This document shows, piece after piece, positions 8,995 to 16,882 of a stretch of 64,000 bases of DNA. The first letter of the stretch is position 1; every line of letters begins with the position of its first letter. The translations under genes and the position numbers were made by a program. Location of the stretch: NCBI GenBank assembly GCA_035540635.1, contig DATLGH010000003.1, forward strand, positions 1 to 64,000. The letters run 5' to 3'. The stretch comes from Egibacteraceae bacterium (GTDB taxonomy: Bacteria; Actinomycetota; Nitriliruptoria; Euzebyales; Egibacteraceae). The notes under the pieces are model-generated. The model saw nothing but the letters and a program-made list of their open reading frames with translations. It made no database searches and was not told where the DNA came from.

Positions 8995-9378
8995 GTGACG
9001 GTGCAAGGACTGGCGCTTGGCAGCCTCATCACTCTGCTCATGTCGGCCTGCGCCGGAGGGTCGGTGGAACGGACTGCTTGGCGGCTGTCCGAGCCGCCCA
9101 ACGGCCGCTCGCTTGAACTAGGCGTCTTCTCCGGCCACAGCAGTTGCCTGGACTACGACCGCGTCGAGGCGGAGGAGACAGACGACTCTGTCCTCATACG
9201 TGCATACGTCCGTTACAACGGCGGCGACTGCACCGATGACTTCGTGACCGAGCGCGTGAAGGTAGCGCTGGACCAGCCCCTCGGCGACCGCAGACTTGAC
9301 GGCTGCACCGGCCCCGCCGTGGAGTGGGACGCCTTCGACGGCGGCTCAGGCGAATGCCGCGAGCCGTTCGAGTTCTGA
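8995..9378 (+). CDS. Putative small lipoprotein of unknown function
   Basis: From a GTG at 8995 the 127-residue product starts VTVQGLALGSLITLLMSAC, a short hydrophobic signal ending in a lipobox-like LMSAC. Cleavage would leave a lipidated cysteine followed by AGGSVERTAWRLSEPP. The mature part is acidic and holds five further cysteines (SSCLDY, GDCTDD, DGCTGP, SGECRE), so disulfides are possible. The open frame continues upstream to 8695, but that region overlaps the IS3 scrap and looks non-coding. No family was recognised and no partner gene is evident. Confidence 0.55.
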   Translation: MTVQGLALGSLITLLMSACAGGSVERTAWRLSEPPNGRSLELGVFSGHSSCLDYDRVEAEETDDSVLIRAYVRYNGGDCTDDFVTERVKVALDQPLGDRRLDGCTGPAVEWDAFDGGSGECREPFEF

Positions 9379-9528
9379 TGTGCACCTCACGTGACCATCA
9401 GTTACGTGCCGATATGGATTGGTCACCGGCGGGCCTTGGCCGCCGACTACGGCCTAATCCCCCTCCCCAGAGACGCGCCAGTGCGGAACATGCCGGGTAG
9501 GGCGGAGGTCGACGGCGGGCGGGACACG

Positions 9529-9913
9529 TCACGCTCCGTAGCTGCCGCGCCCTCCCATCCTCCGTCGACTGCGGGGAAAGCAACCGCGGCAATCCTGCAC
9601 ACGCACCTCGCGGTGCCGAGCCAGCCACCCGATCCACGCCCGACTGACCGCCGGGGGCAACACGAGCTCGTCCCACAGAGCGATGAGCTCATCGACGTCG
9701 ATGAAGTAGCGCACGTCCTCAGCGGTGCCCTCCCGCAACACCTGCTCATACACTGCGCCCGTTGCCGCCGGCCGGCCAAGTCATGCGTGGGTCGGCCTGG
9801 CTCCAGTTCACCCGCCGCGGCAACGTCACGACCCCGCTGGCCTTGCGCACCGCAGGGTCATCAACGTCGGCGGGGATCTCTGGAGGGACATCCCCGCGGA
9901 GGGCGTACGTCAT
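9529..9913 (-). pseudogene. Conserved hypothetical protein interrupted by a one-base frameshift
   Basis: The first part from ATG 9913 reads MTYALRGDVPPEIPADV through LPRRVNWSQADPRMTWPAGG. After about 9754 the protein continues one frame over as VYEQVLREGTAEDVRYFID and LIALWDELVLPPAVSRAWIG. Both halves look conserved in composition, and the join needs removal of a single A in CGCAGTGTATGAG, giving RVYEQVL. From memory this resembles short actinobacterial proteins encoded next to nucleotidyltransferase toxins, but I cannot confirm the family. It is either an inactivated gene or a sequencing error. Confidence 0.5.
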
Positions 9914-10048
9914 AGCGCCGATGCTACCCACCCGGCACCCAGCAGGCCCCGACTGCACCCCCACCGTGGCTCCCACGCCGCGAGCTTCTTCGAATCCCGC
10001 TCGTAGCGCAGCCATCACCTCGGGCGCGGAGTACGTCCGCATGAGGGC

Positions 10049-10252
10049 TCAGACCGCGAGGCCGATGGGAACGATCACTGGGCATTCGCCGACCTGGACG
10101 TCCTCGTCCTCTAAAATTAAGTACAGCGCCCGCGCCTCCGCCAGGTTGTCCCGGGCCTCCTCCAACGAGGTGCCCTGCGAAGCCACGTCCACCCCGAGGC
10201 ACTGGGCGACGAACCAGTCGCCGTACCTCGCGATAGCCGCGGTCAATCTCAT
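10049..10252 (-). CDS. HicB-like antitoxin, short form
   Basis: The 67-residue protein begins MRLTAAIARYGDWFVAQCLG and continues with VDVASQGTSLEEARDNLAEA, the HicB N-terminal pattern (xVAxCxEVDVxSQGxTxxEAxxNLxEA). It ends soon after the partial RNase-H-like fold and lacks a DNA-binding tail, as many HicB-type proteins do. A HicA toxin partner is expected next to it; the upstream minus-strand sequence (about 10253-10400) shows no convincing HicA, so the antitoxin may be an orphan. Confidence 0.7.
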   Translation of the reverse strand: MRLTAAIARYGDWFVAQCLGVDVASQGTSLEEARDNLAEARALYLILEDEDVQVGECPVIVPIGLAV

Positions 10253-10547
10253 GATCTGGAGCGCAGACCGTCGAGTCGCCTCGTGGTGGTCGAGCTTGAT
10301 CACGACGTGCCGCCACTCGGGCTGGCCCCGTCGAGGAAACCTGTCACAGCTTCGCCGCGCCGCGTGCAACTCCCTTCGGACATAGACGCAAGAGCATGAG
10401 CGCGTCGGCCCGAGGAGGTCACCCGGGCGGTGAGCGAGGACCACGGACCCTACGACCTCCACCGCGACGATCGAGGCGCTGCACGCCTGCGAGATATGGG
10501 AAAGGGGCCCGCAAGTGACGGCTAGGTGCGGGGAGCATCGCCTGCCG
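10253..10547. other. Gap without a recognisable gene
   Basis: About 295 bases lie between the HicB-like gene and the next minus-strand gene. The minus frame feeding HicB stays open and contains a weakly HicA-like RRGQPEWRHVVIKL stretch, but no start, full motif or matching length supports a toxin gene. Nothing else was recognised. Confidence 0.4.
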
Positions 10548-10889
10548 TCAGTCCTGGATCGCACGGACGGCTTCCGCCGTCTCGGGCGCGACCTTCACGC
10601 TTCTCGTGCCTTCAGGCCCCCGGACCGTCAGCTCAGAAGCATCGCGGTCGACACCGACGATCTCGCGGGTGGTGAAGCTGTGGGTGCTCTCGTCGACGGA
10701 CTCATCCGGGCGCAGCAACAGCCGCATGAGCGTCACCCGGTCACCGGCAACGGCCTCCACGGCATAGGCGGCCTCGGTACCGCTGTCAGATTCGAGGTGG
10801 CGGATACGGCGGTGGCTTGCGTGGGCAGTCGCAGCCAGAACCCTTGACTGCAGCTGCTCGGGGAGCGCTTCGATGCGGACGGTGGTCAT
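10548..10889 (-). CDS. Hypothetical protein, 113 residues
   Basis: From ATG 10889 the product starts MTTVRIEALPEQLQSRVLAA and ends VAPETAEAVRAIQD. It has no signal peptide or membrane helix, is rich in Arg, Glu and Val, and alternates beta-like segments (AAYAVEAVAGDRVTLMRLLL, SELTVRGPEG). A GGGGAAGACC ribosome site precedes the start. No family recognised; its position beside antitoxin-like genes in an accessory stretch is the only clue. Confidence 0.6.
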   Translation of the reverse strand: MTTVRIEALPEQLQSRVLAATAHASHRRIRHLESDSGTEAAYAVEAVAGDRVTLMRLLLRPDESVDESTHSFTTREIVGVDRDASELTVRGPEGTRSVKVAPETAEAVRAIQD

Positions 10890-10974
10890 GGTCTTCCCCT
10901 TCACTGGTCCGGACGCTATCCCTCGGAGGCAAGACCAAAACGGGCGAGGACGGCGATGACGGGCACGAACTGGC

Positions 10975-11285
10975 ATGGAGACGTATGAGAGGTTCGCGTC
11001 GACCGACCTGCTCGCCGACGGCATCGTCGCGCGGATGCTCGCGGGCATCTCCACGCGTCGCTACCCGGTCGCGCTCGAGCCGGTCGGCGCGGCCGTGCAG
11101 GCCTCGGCAAGCGGCACGTCCAAGCCGGCGGTAGCACGCCGCTTCGTCGCGGCCACGGCCGAGAAGGTGGCCGAACTGCTAGACCGTCGGCTGGACGATC
11201 AACGCTGGTTGATCGTCCACATCGACGGGTTCGGCATGGGCGACCACCTCATGGTTGGCGCGCTGGGCGTGACCGCCGACGGCAC
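10975..11285 (+). mobile_element. IS256 (mutator)-type transposase N-terminal/central remnant
   Basis: An ATG at 10975 opens a frame with IVARMLAGISTRRYPVALEP, GTSKPAVARRFVAATAEK and LIVHIDGFGMGDHLMVGALG, matching the region around the first catalytic aspartate (xxxxDG) of IS256-like transposases. It stops at about GALGVTADG, before the second and third catalytic residues, where a different element's sequence begins on the opposite strand. It is inactive. Confidence 0.65.
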
Positions 11286-11390
11286 CAGGTAGCTGTTGCC
11301 GTGCAGTGACACCGTGGCGGTCTTGGTCACGGTGCGTTGCGCGCTCCAGCGGAACGCCGCAGCCCGCACGGCGTGACGGGGGATGGCGTC
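11286..11390 (-). mobile_element. Scrap of a Mu/Tn552-type transposase C-terminal domain
   Basis: Minus-strand translation gives AFRWSAQ and RTVTKTATVSLHGNSYLVP. This is the beta-barrel segment following the DDE core in Mu-type C-terminal transposases. About 35 residues persist, joined head-to-head with the IS256 fragment at about 11285. The junction suggests two successive insertions with later deletion. Confidence 0.5.
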
Positions 11391-12057
11391 AGCGGCGTGC
11401 GATGACGCGAGCAAGGACTGAGAACCCCACCACGAGAGGAACGCCGTGCAGGTAGGTGGGCAGCTCGAAGTTGAAGCTGGCGTGGACGGCGATCGGGGTC
11501 AGCATGACCACGATCCCCTCCCAGCGGCGCGCGATGCGTGACCGCAGCAGCCCGGCACCCAGGACGACCAGCCCGAGGGTGAGAAACAGCGGGCCGGTGT
11601 TGAGCCAAAGGATCGCCGGCGACTCGAAGTAGGCCGTCTGCACCGCGAAGGACGTGGCCGCATCGACCGGCTCGACCAGCGCGAAGCCGACGGCACCGTG
11701 CGCCATGTCGCTGAGGGACAGCACGGCGGCCCCCACCGCGGTGAGGATGACGCCGACCGTGGTCAACCGCGCCCCTCGGCCTCGCACGATCGGCAGGGCG
11801 CTTACCGCCGCGACGGCGACGAGCACCAGGCCGAAGCCCATGAGGACATGGGAGGCGAGCCACCGCGACGGCGCCTCGGCGATAGCGATCGATATCCCCA
11901 CGTCCTCGGGCATGGCGGGGAGATGCAGCGCCATGCCCAGGGCAGCGAGGACGGCGCCGAGCACCAGTGCGATGGGGCGGGCGAGGTGAGGCCGATCCGA
12001 CGAAGACCCGTTCTCGGCCGCTGTCGATGTGATCGGTGCTGGCTTGGTCGTGGTCAT
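11389..12057 (-). CDS. Integral membrane protein of unknown function, 222 residues
   Basis: The protein has a polar N-terminus (MTTTKPAPITSTAAENGSSS) followed by about six hydrophobic segments, including IALVLGAVLAALGMAL, VLMGFGLVLVAVAAVSALPI, LTTVGVILTAVGAAVLSL, LFLTLGLVVLGAGLL and PLVVGFSVLARVIA. No catalytic motif or known family was recognised. It is divergent from the two-component system that begins 198 bases away, so both could be controlled from the shared intergenic region. Its 3' end abuts the transposase scrap. Confidence 0.65.
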   Translation of the reverse strand: MTTTKPAPITSTAAENGSSSDRPHLARPIALVLGAVLAALGMALHLPAMPEDVGISIAIAEAPSRWLASHVLMGFGLVLVAVAAVSALPIVRGRGARLTTVGVILTAVGAAVLSLSDMAHGAVGFALVEPVDAATSFAVQTAYFESPAILWLNTGPLFLTLGLVVLGAGLLRSRIARRWEGIVVMLTPIAVHASFNFELPTYLHGVPLVVGFSVLARVIARR

Positions 12058-12254
12058 GTGATCCCCCCGAGGTCGACGGCACGGGCTGCTTCCGCAGACA
12101 CCTTGCTCCTCCAGCCCGAACCGCGCGTCCTCCCGGGGTCGTCACTGCGGCGCCGCGGAGGTAGACCCGGTGCGCTCGTGTACGACCTGGGTATGACAGG
12201 GGTGCCGACCCGAGGAGGACGCCGGGGCCCCCGCGGCCGCTGTACCGTCATGGG

Positions 12255-13487
12255 GTGCTGAAGAGCTACTGGCGCGCCTACCGACCGCCGACAGTCGATG
12301 TCCTCATCGCGGCGGCGTTCATCGTGTTCGGTCAGCTGGTCACATGGTTCCGTCTCGACGGCCCGGACGGGTACGTGGGGCCACGGCCCCTCAACGCGAT
12401 CCTGAACGCCCTGTTTCTGGCGGCGCTGGCGTGGCGCCGTCGGGCGCCGCTCGCGGCGGTGTGCTGGGCGGTGGGCGTCTATTTCCTGCCGACCGCCCTG
12501 GTGCCCCATGACATCACCTTCGCCGCCGGGGGCATCCCGCTCATCTTCCTGACCGCCTCGGCTGGCTACCACTGCTCCCGACGGCGTGCGGTGCTCGCCG
12601 CAGCGGTGGCGATGGCTGGCCTCGCCACCATCACGCTGACGATGCCGTACCTCCGGTCGCCCAGTGCTTTCCTGTGGAACACCCTGTTCATGCTCGTCCC
12701 CTGGTTCGGCGCCCGCGCGCTGCGCGAACGCGAGGACCGGGCGGCGACGCTCGCGGCCGCCCTGGCCACCGAGCGGGCGTCCAAGGAGGTCGCCCTCCGG
12801 GATGCCGCCAACGCCGAGCGAGCCCACATCGCGCGGGAGCTGCACGACATCGTCGCCCACAGCGTCTCGATGATGGTCATCCAGATCGGTGCCGCGCGGA
12901 TGCAGCTGCAAGCAGGAGCCGGCAGCGCGCAGGAACCGCTGCTCGACGCCGAGGACGTGGGCAGGCAGACGTTGGACGACCTGCGCCGGCTGCTCGGGGT
13001 GCTGCGCGCAGATGAGCCCGATGCCAGGGACCCCGGCGACGACTCGGTCACGGGCGCCCAACCACCCCAGCCGGGGCTGACCCAGGTCGAAGCGATGCTG
13101 CCTCCGCTCCGCGCCGCCGGGCTGGACGTCGAGATGGAGGTGGACGGCGAGCCTGTCCCGCTGCCCGCCGCGCTGGACCTGACCTGCTTCCGGATCATCC
13201 AGGAGGCGTTGACCAACACGCTCAAGCACGGCGGGGCGACGCGGGCGTCGGTGCAGCTGCGCTACACACCCGACGCGCTGCTTATCGCCGTCGCCGACGA
13301 CGGGACAGCCGCCCCGCCGGTCGACCGTGTCGGTCATGGCCTCGTGGGGATCGGCGAGCGCGTGGCGCTGTTCGGCGGAACGGCCAAGGCTGGGCCGGGC
13401 CGGGGCGGTGGCTGGCGCGTCCACGTCGAGCTGCCCCTGCCGGCTCCGACTGCGCATGACCTGCGGGCGGCGATCCCGTCGTCTTGA
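12255..13487 (+). CDS. Two-component sensor histidine kinase, NarL/DesK class
   Basis: The 410-residue protein starts at GTG 12255 (MLKSYWRAYRPPTVDVLI). About six N-terminal membrane helices, with little periplasmic sequence, lie in residues 15-155. A HisKA_3 dimerisation box follows (HIARELHDIVAHSVSMMVIQ, phospho-acceptor His in ELHD), then a HATPase domain (IIQEALTNTLKHGG and VGIGERVALFGG). This class senses membrane or intramembrane cues and phosphorylates a LuxR-type regulator. The stop overlaps the start of the response regulator by four bases, so the pair is translationally coupled. Confidence 0.93.
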   Translation: MLKSYWRAYRPPTVDVLIAAAFIVFGQLVTWFRLDGPDGYVGPRPLNAILNALFLAALAWRRRAPLAAVCWAVGVYFLPTALVPHDITFAAGGIPLIFLTASAGYHCSRRRAVLAAAVAMAGLATITLTMPYLRSPSAFLWNTLFMLVPWFGARALREREDRAATLAAALATERASKEVALRDAANAERAHIARELHDIVAHSVSMMVIQIGAARMQLQAGAGSAQEPLLDAEDVGRQTLDDLRRLLGVLRADEPDARDPGDDSVTGAQPPQPGLTQVEAMLPPLRAAGLDVEMEVDGEPVPLPAALDLTCFRIIQEALTNTLKHGGATRASVQLRYTPDALLIAVADDGTAAPPVDRVGHGLVGIGERVALFGGTAKAGPGRGGGWRVHVELPLPAPTAHDLRAAIPSS

Positions 13488-14143
13488 TCCGCGTCCTCAT
13501 CGCCGACGACCAGGCGCTGGTGCGCGGGGGACTGGGCATGATCCTGTCGGCGCAACCGGACATCGACGTGGTCGGCATGGCCGAGAACGGTGCGCAGGCG
13601 GTGAGGCTGGTGGCAGAGCTCGCGCCCGACGTGGTGCTCATGGATGTCCGCATGCCGGTGATGGACGGCCTGGAGGCGACCCGTCGCATGCTCTCCCCTC
13701 CTTCGACCCGCACCAAGGTCGTCATGCTCACGACGTTCGACCTGGACGAGTACGTCTACGCCGCCCTCGTCGCCGGCGCCTCGGGGTTCCTCCTCAAAGA
13801 GACCCGCCCGGAGGTGCTCGCCGACGCGGTGCGCACCGTGGCGGGCGGTGAGGCTCTCCTCGCCCCCACTGTCCTTCGCCGCCTCGTCGATCAGCACGCG
13901 AGGGCCGCCGCGCCCCCTGACAACGAGCGCTTCTCCGCGTTGACCGATCGGGAGGTTGAGGTGCTGCGCCTGATCGGCCGCGGGCAGAGCAACGCTGATA
14001 TCGCGCAAGCCCTGTGGGTGGCGGAGAGCACGGTCAAGACCCACGTCACGCGCATCTTCAGGAAGCTCGATCTCCGCGATCGCGCCCAAGCCGTCGTACT
14101 GGCCTACGAGACCGGCCTGCTCAAGGCCGGCGATCCCGACTGA
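13484..14143 (+). CDS. NarL/LuxR-type response regulator
   Basis: The 219-residue partner of the preceding kinase has a receiver domain (VLIADDQALVRGGL; phospho-acceptor Asp in VVLMDVRMPVMDGLEA; MLTTFDLDEYVYAAL) and a C-terminal LuxR helix-turn-helix (LTDREVEVLRLIGRGQSNAD, ESTVKTHVTRIFRKL). The start is a TTG embedded in the kinase stop (TCTTGATC). A TTG start for the distal gene of a coupled pair is unusual but is the only one that keeps the receiver N-terminus intact. Confidence 0.93.
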   Translation: MIRVLIADDQALVRGGLGMILSAQPDIDVVGMAENGAQAVRLVAELAPDVVLMDVRMPVMDGLEATRRMLSPPSTRTKVVMLTTFDLDEYVYAALVAGASGFLLKETRPEVLADAVRTVAGGEALLAPTVLRRLVDQHARAAAPPDNERFSALTDREVEVLRLIGRGQSNADIAQALWVAESTVKTHVTRIFRKLDLRDRAQAVVLAYETGLLKAGDPD

Positions 14144-14465
14144 CCGTCCCTGCCGCCACCTTCAGCGCTAGGTGCCCGGCGGCATCGCCGTTGCGGTCCT
14201 TGGCCAGTGGGATCACGAGACGACCCTGGTGTATCGGCTGGCTCCGAGGTGGAACGGCCCGTCAAGAGAACCTGCTGCCTTGACTTGAGACGGGTTTGCA
14301 TAGAGCCCTCCTGTAGCGGAGGGTTGTCGTGTGCGGATGGTCAGCGGCCTGGTTGCTTCTTAGCGGGAGGCCGGCTGTTATCCCGTTGTAGAGGTGGTCT
14401 CGTCACTGCCCAGCACACCAGCCCGGCCCCCCGATGCTCGGGAAGCCGGACTGGGCGGTAGTGCG
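14144..14465. other. Intergenic region between the response regulator and a convergent secreted-protein gene
   Basis: About 320 bases without a supported gene. It contains one short hairpin (14306-14323) that may end one of the flanking transcripts. No repeats or RNA gene were recognised. Confidence 0.5.
14306..14323. terminator. Possible short hairpin terminator
   Basis: CCCTCC-TGTAGC-GGAGGG forms a perfect 6-bp stem with a 6-base loop, followed on the plus strand by TTGTCGTG. The T run is weak, so a role as terminator for the two-component operon is only likely, not certain. Confidence 0.4.
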
Positions 14466-15083
14466 CTATGTCCCCGCGCGTTGGCGGAAGGCCGTGAACT
14501 GCAGGTCCTGGCACTGGCCCTCGTTGGGCTGTCCGGGGTGGCACCCGCCGTTGAAGGTATGGATCTGCTCCTCGACCATGCCGGGGATGAGCGGGCCGTG
14601 GGTGCGCACGACCGCGTGGATCTCCGCCTGCGTCGGGTTGGTCAGTCCCGGACCGAACAACGCCTCGCTGTCGTCGCCTGTGCGCAGGCGAGCGCCGAAG
14701 CCGGCGCGCCCCGAGCCGCCGACCACGTTGCCGGCCGCGTACAGCACCGACGCGTCCACACCAGAGGCGAACAGGTCGCCGGGGCCGCACTCGAACGCAG
14801 GGTCGAACGGGTCGGTGCAGTGCTGCGGATGGTTGAACACCACCCACCAGATGGTGTACGCCCCGCGGTCCAGCTCGGCGGTGCGCAAGCTCATCGTCGC
14901 GCCCGCAGCATTGGTCACCAGCGAGGCTGCCGACGACGACACCGCCTGCCCGTCGGAGAAGCGGAAGAAGACGTTGTCGCTGCGAGCGCCGGCGGCAACC
15001 GGACCCGCGAGCGCGGCGAGCAGGAGCGCGAGCACAAGAACGACGGTGCTCAACGTCCTGGCAGTCGCCCTCACCGGGTTCAT
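14466..15083 (-). CDS. Secreted protein of unknown function, 205 residues
   Basis: The N-terminus MNPVRATARTLSTVVLVLAL followed by LLAALAGPVAAGA is a clear Sec signal peptide with an AxA-type cleavage site. The mature part is rich in Gly, Asn and Phe and contains four cysteines (HCTDPF, FECGPG, GCHPGQ, QCQDLQ) likely forming disulfides. Segments such as IHAVVRTHGPLIPGMVEEQI recall extracellular proteins seen near cupredoxin-like domains, but no family is assigned. The start codon overlaps the stop of the upstream DUF1059 gene (ATGA), so the two are coupled. Confidence 0.75.
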   Translation of the reverse strand: MNPVRATARTLSTVVLVLALLLAALAGPVAAGARSDNVFFRFSDGQAVSSSAASLVTNAAGATMSLRTAELDRGAYTIWWVVFNHPQHCTDPFDPAFECGPGDLFASGVDASVLYAAGNVVGGSGRAGFGARLRTGDDSEALFGPGLTNPTQAEIHAVVRTHGPLIPGMVEEQIHTFNGGCHPGQPNEGQCQDLQFTAFRQRAGT

Positions 15084-15244
15084 GGCCGCACCGCCTCGTC
15101 GACCGCCATGCCGAGCAGCTGCTCGTCCGACAGCTCCAAGTCGGGGTGGGCCTCCTGGATGTGCTGGCGGGCGCCCGCGAGCAGCTCCGCGTCGGTGTCG
15201 CCGCGGATCACCACGCCCTCGTCACAGTTGATCACCTTGCTCAT
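15080..15244 (-). CDS. DUF1059 mini-protein, copy 1
   Basis: The 54-residue product starts MSKVINCDEGVVIRGDTDAE and ends LLGMAVDEAVRP. It matches the DUF1059 pattern: a short N-terminal strand ending in a cysteine, then a helix AxQHIQEAHP and a terminal helix beginning ELSDEQLL. Copy 1 has a single cysteine (NCDEG) where copy 2 has CDCG. A GGAGAAGG ribosome site fixes the start; an upstream in-frame start is less likely. The function of this family is unknown. It is coupled to the secreted-protein gene by a four-base overlap. Confidence 0.8.
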   Translation of the reverse strand: MSKVINCDEGVVIRGDTDAELLAGARQHIQEAHPDLELSDEQLLGMAVDEAVRP

Positions 15245-15388
15245 CGCCTTCTCCTTGACTCGACTGGCCCCGGCACGGTGCCGGTGACGCTGCAAGGAGG
15301 GTGAGCGGTGCCGATTAGGCCGCGGCTGGTTGGAGGTTGGCGCCGGGTTGGGTGGCGCCTCGGCAGTCGACGGGGCTTGATGGGTCGC

Positions 15389-16159
15389 CTACCCGCGGAG
15401 CAGGGCGAGGTAGACCGCCTCGGTCTGGGCCGACGGGGAGGCACCCAGTTCGTCGGCGAGCACCTGCCGACAGCGCTCATACAGCCGCAGGGCCTCCGCC
15501 CGGCTGCCCGCCGCCGCCAACGCGCGCATGTACCGCTGGTAGGTCGCTTCCCGCAGCGGATCGAGCGCCAGCGCATCCTCGGCCGCACGCACCGCTTCCG
15601 CCAGCTCCCCGGTGAGGGTGTTGCACTCCACGACACAGTCCAGCACCCGCAGCCGCAAGGCCTGCAGCCGCGCCCGAAATCCCCTCGCCCACGGGCCGTC
15701 CTCGCCGACCAGGAACGGACGGCGGGTGATGTGATAGCCGACATACGTCCAGCCGTACGCCCGGCGTGGATCACCCGCGGCGAGCGCGACCTCGGCCGCG
15801 TGAACCGCCTCGCCGGCGGCCTCCACGTCCACCCACGCCCCACCCGGCAGGCGCAGCTGGTAGCAACCGAACCCATACGCCAGCGCGTTCGATGCCAGCC
15901 CCGCCCCCTCAAGCGTACGGCGCAGCTTGCTCAGCAGCGCCCGCAGCCCCTTGTCCCACGCGGCCGGCAGGTGCTCGCCCCACAGCTCCTCGGCCAGTTC
16001 GTCGCGCGACACCGCCCGATCACGCTCGGCGATGAGCAGAGCCAAGGCCAGCCGGCCCTGCCGACCCGGCAGATCCGCCTCGTCGACCAGAACCGGCCCG
16101 GCCTCAACACGCACCCGCCCGGTGAGGTACACCCGTACCGGCGCTCCCGGCCCTCCCAC
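15389..16159 (-). CDS. SARP-like transcriptional regulator (winged helix plus BTAD)
   Basis: The product has an OmpR-type winged-helix N-terminus (VRVYLTGRVRVEAG, SRDELAEELWGEHLPAAWDK, LRALLSKLRRTLEGAG) followed by a bacterial transcriptional activation domain rich in helices (AVRAAEDALALDPLREATYQ, YMRALAAAGSRAEALRLYE, CRQVLADELGASPS). This is the SARP/AfsR short architecture (256 residues) that activates neighbouring genes. A GTG at 16159 is preferred, just ahead of the winged helix; the frame is open further up to 16327. It sits between two DUF1059 genes, one downstream on the same strand and one divergent, which are candidate targets. Confidence 0.85.
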   Translation of the reverse strand: MGGPGAPVRVYLTGRVRVEAGPVLVDEADLPGRQGRLALALLIAERDRAVSRDELAEELWGEHLPAAWDKGLRALLSKLRRTLEGAGLASNALAYGFGCYQLRLPGGAWVDVEAAGEAVHAAEVALAAGDPRRAYGWTYVGYHITRRPFLVGEDGPWARGFRARLQALRLRVLDCVVECNTLTGELAEAVRAAEDALALDPLREATYQRYMRALAAAGSRAEALRLYERCRQVLADELGASPSAQTEAVYLALLRG

Positions 16160-16228
16160 GGTGCGCTCCCAACCGCCAGCCAACCACCGGATGCCAGTAT
16201 CCCACCCCGGACGATCAAGGAGACCCAC

Positions 16229-16378
16229 ATGACCAAGGTGATCCGCTGCGACTGCGGCTACGTCGCCCGGGGCGACAGCGACGACCAGCTCGTGTCCGTC
16301 GCCCAACGACACGCCCGTGAGGTGCACGGCATGGAGCTCAGCCCCGAACAGGTGCTCGCCATGGCCGAACCCGCATGA
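16229..16378 (+). CDS. DUF1059 mini-protein, copy 2
   Basis: The 49-residue product reads MTKVIRCDCGYVARGDSDDQ, then a helix with AQRHAREVHGMELS, ending EQVLAMAEPA. It is a close match to DUF1059 with the CDCG motif, which could bind metal or form a disulfide. AAGGAG lies 8 bases before the ATG. It is divergent from the SARP-like regulator, with about 70 bases between the two starts, the usual arrangement for a locally controlled target. Confidence 0.85.
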   Translation: MTKVIRCDCGYVARGDSDDQLVSVAQRHAREVHGMELSPEQVLAMAEPA

Positions 16379-16426
16379 CCCGATGGTCCATTGCTCCTCG
16401 CCGAACGTCTCACCCGCCGGGTGGCC

Positions 16427-16882
16427 TCAGCCGGTCGGCGCCTCGATCGTCCACGCGGCGACCTGGTCAATGCGCACCCGCCAGCTGCCCGCCTGACGGG
16501 TCCCCGTGCCACCCACCGTCACCGTGGCCTCCTTGAGGTGCAGCCAGGCCGACTCGGGCGCGTCGGTGTCCAACTCCGGAGTGGTCTGTGCACGGTCCTG
16601 CACGTACTCGCCCGCGAACTGCTCGAAGGCGTCCTGGAGCAGCGCGCCGACGCTCTCCGCGCCGCCGCCCTGGCGCGCGGCCAGGCGCCGGAACGCGTCC
16701 GCGTGATCGTTGAAGAACTCCCATCCGCCCACGACCCGGCCGGAGATCAGCGCACCGCCCGCGACCAGCGTCACGGTAACCACGTCGAGGTCCGCGCGAT
16801 CGGACAGCTGCGCCAGCAGGGCGAGAGGGCCGTACCCAGCCGCGTGGCCGACGGCAGTGCCTTCTGCGGGGTTGTCATCCAC
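16427..16882 (-). CDS. GvpU-like / uncharacterised protein, 151 residues
   Basis: From GTG 16882 (VDDNPAEGTAVGHAAG) the protein has a core LDVVTVTLVAGGALISGRVV followed by GGWEFF and a C-terminal strand pair (WLHLKEATVTVGG, WRVRIDQVAAWTIE). The central strand-rich pattern resembles gas-vesicle accessory protein GvpU and related soluble proteins. No structural gas-vesicle gene (gvpA and others) is in the window, so a gas-vesicle role is not supported here. An AAGGAAC ribosome site supports the start. Confidence 0.5.
   Translation of the reverse strand: MDDNPAEGTAVGHAAGYGPLALLAQLSDRADLDVVTVTLVAGGALISGRVVGGWEFFNDHADAFRRLAARQGGGAESVGALLQDAFEQFAGEYVQDRAQTTPELDTDAPESAWLHLKEATVTVGGTGTRQAGSWRVRIDQVAAWTIEAPTG

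Noticed and set aside
10253-10400. Possible HicA toxin upstream of the HicB-like gene
   Set aside because: Only a weak RRGQPEWRH resemblance, without a start, a full double-stranded RNA-binding fold or correct length.
15308-16378. 356-residue plus-strand open frame covering the SARP-like gene
   Set aside because: Only its last 49 codons, from the ATG at 16229, are a real gene (DUF1059). The rest is antisense to the regulator.
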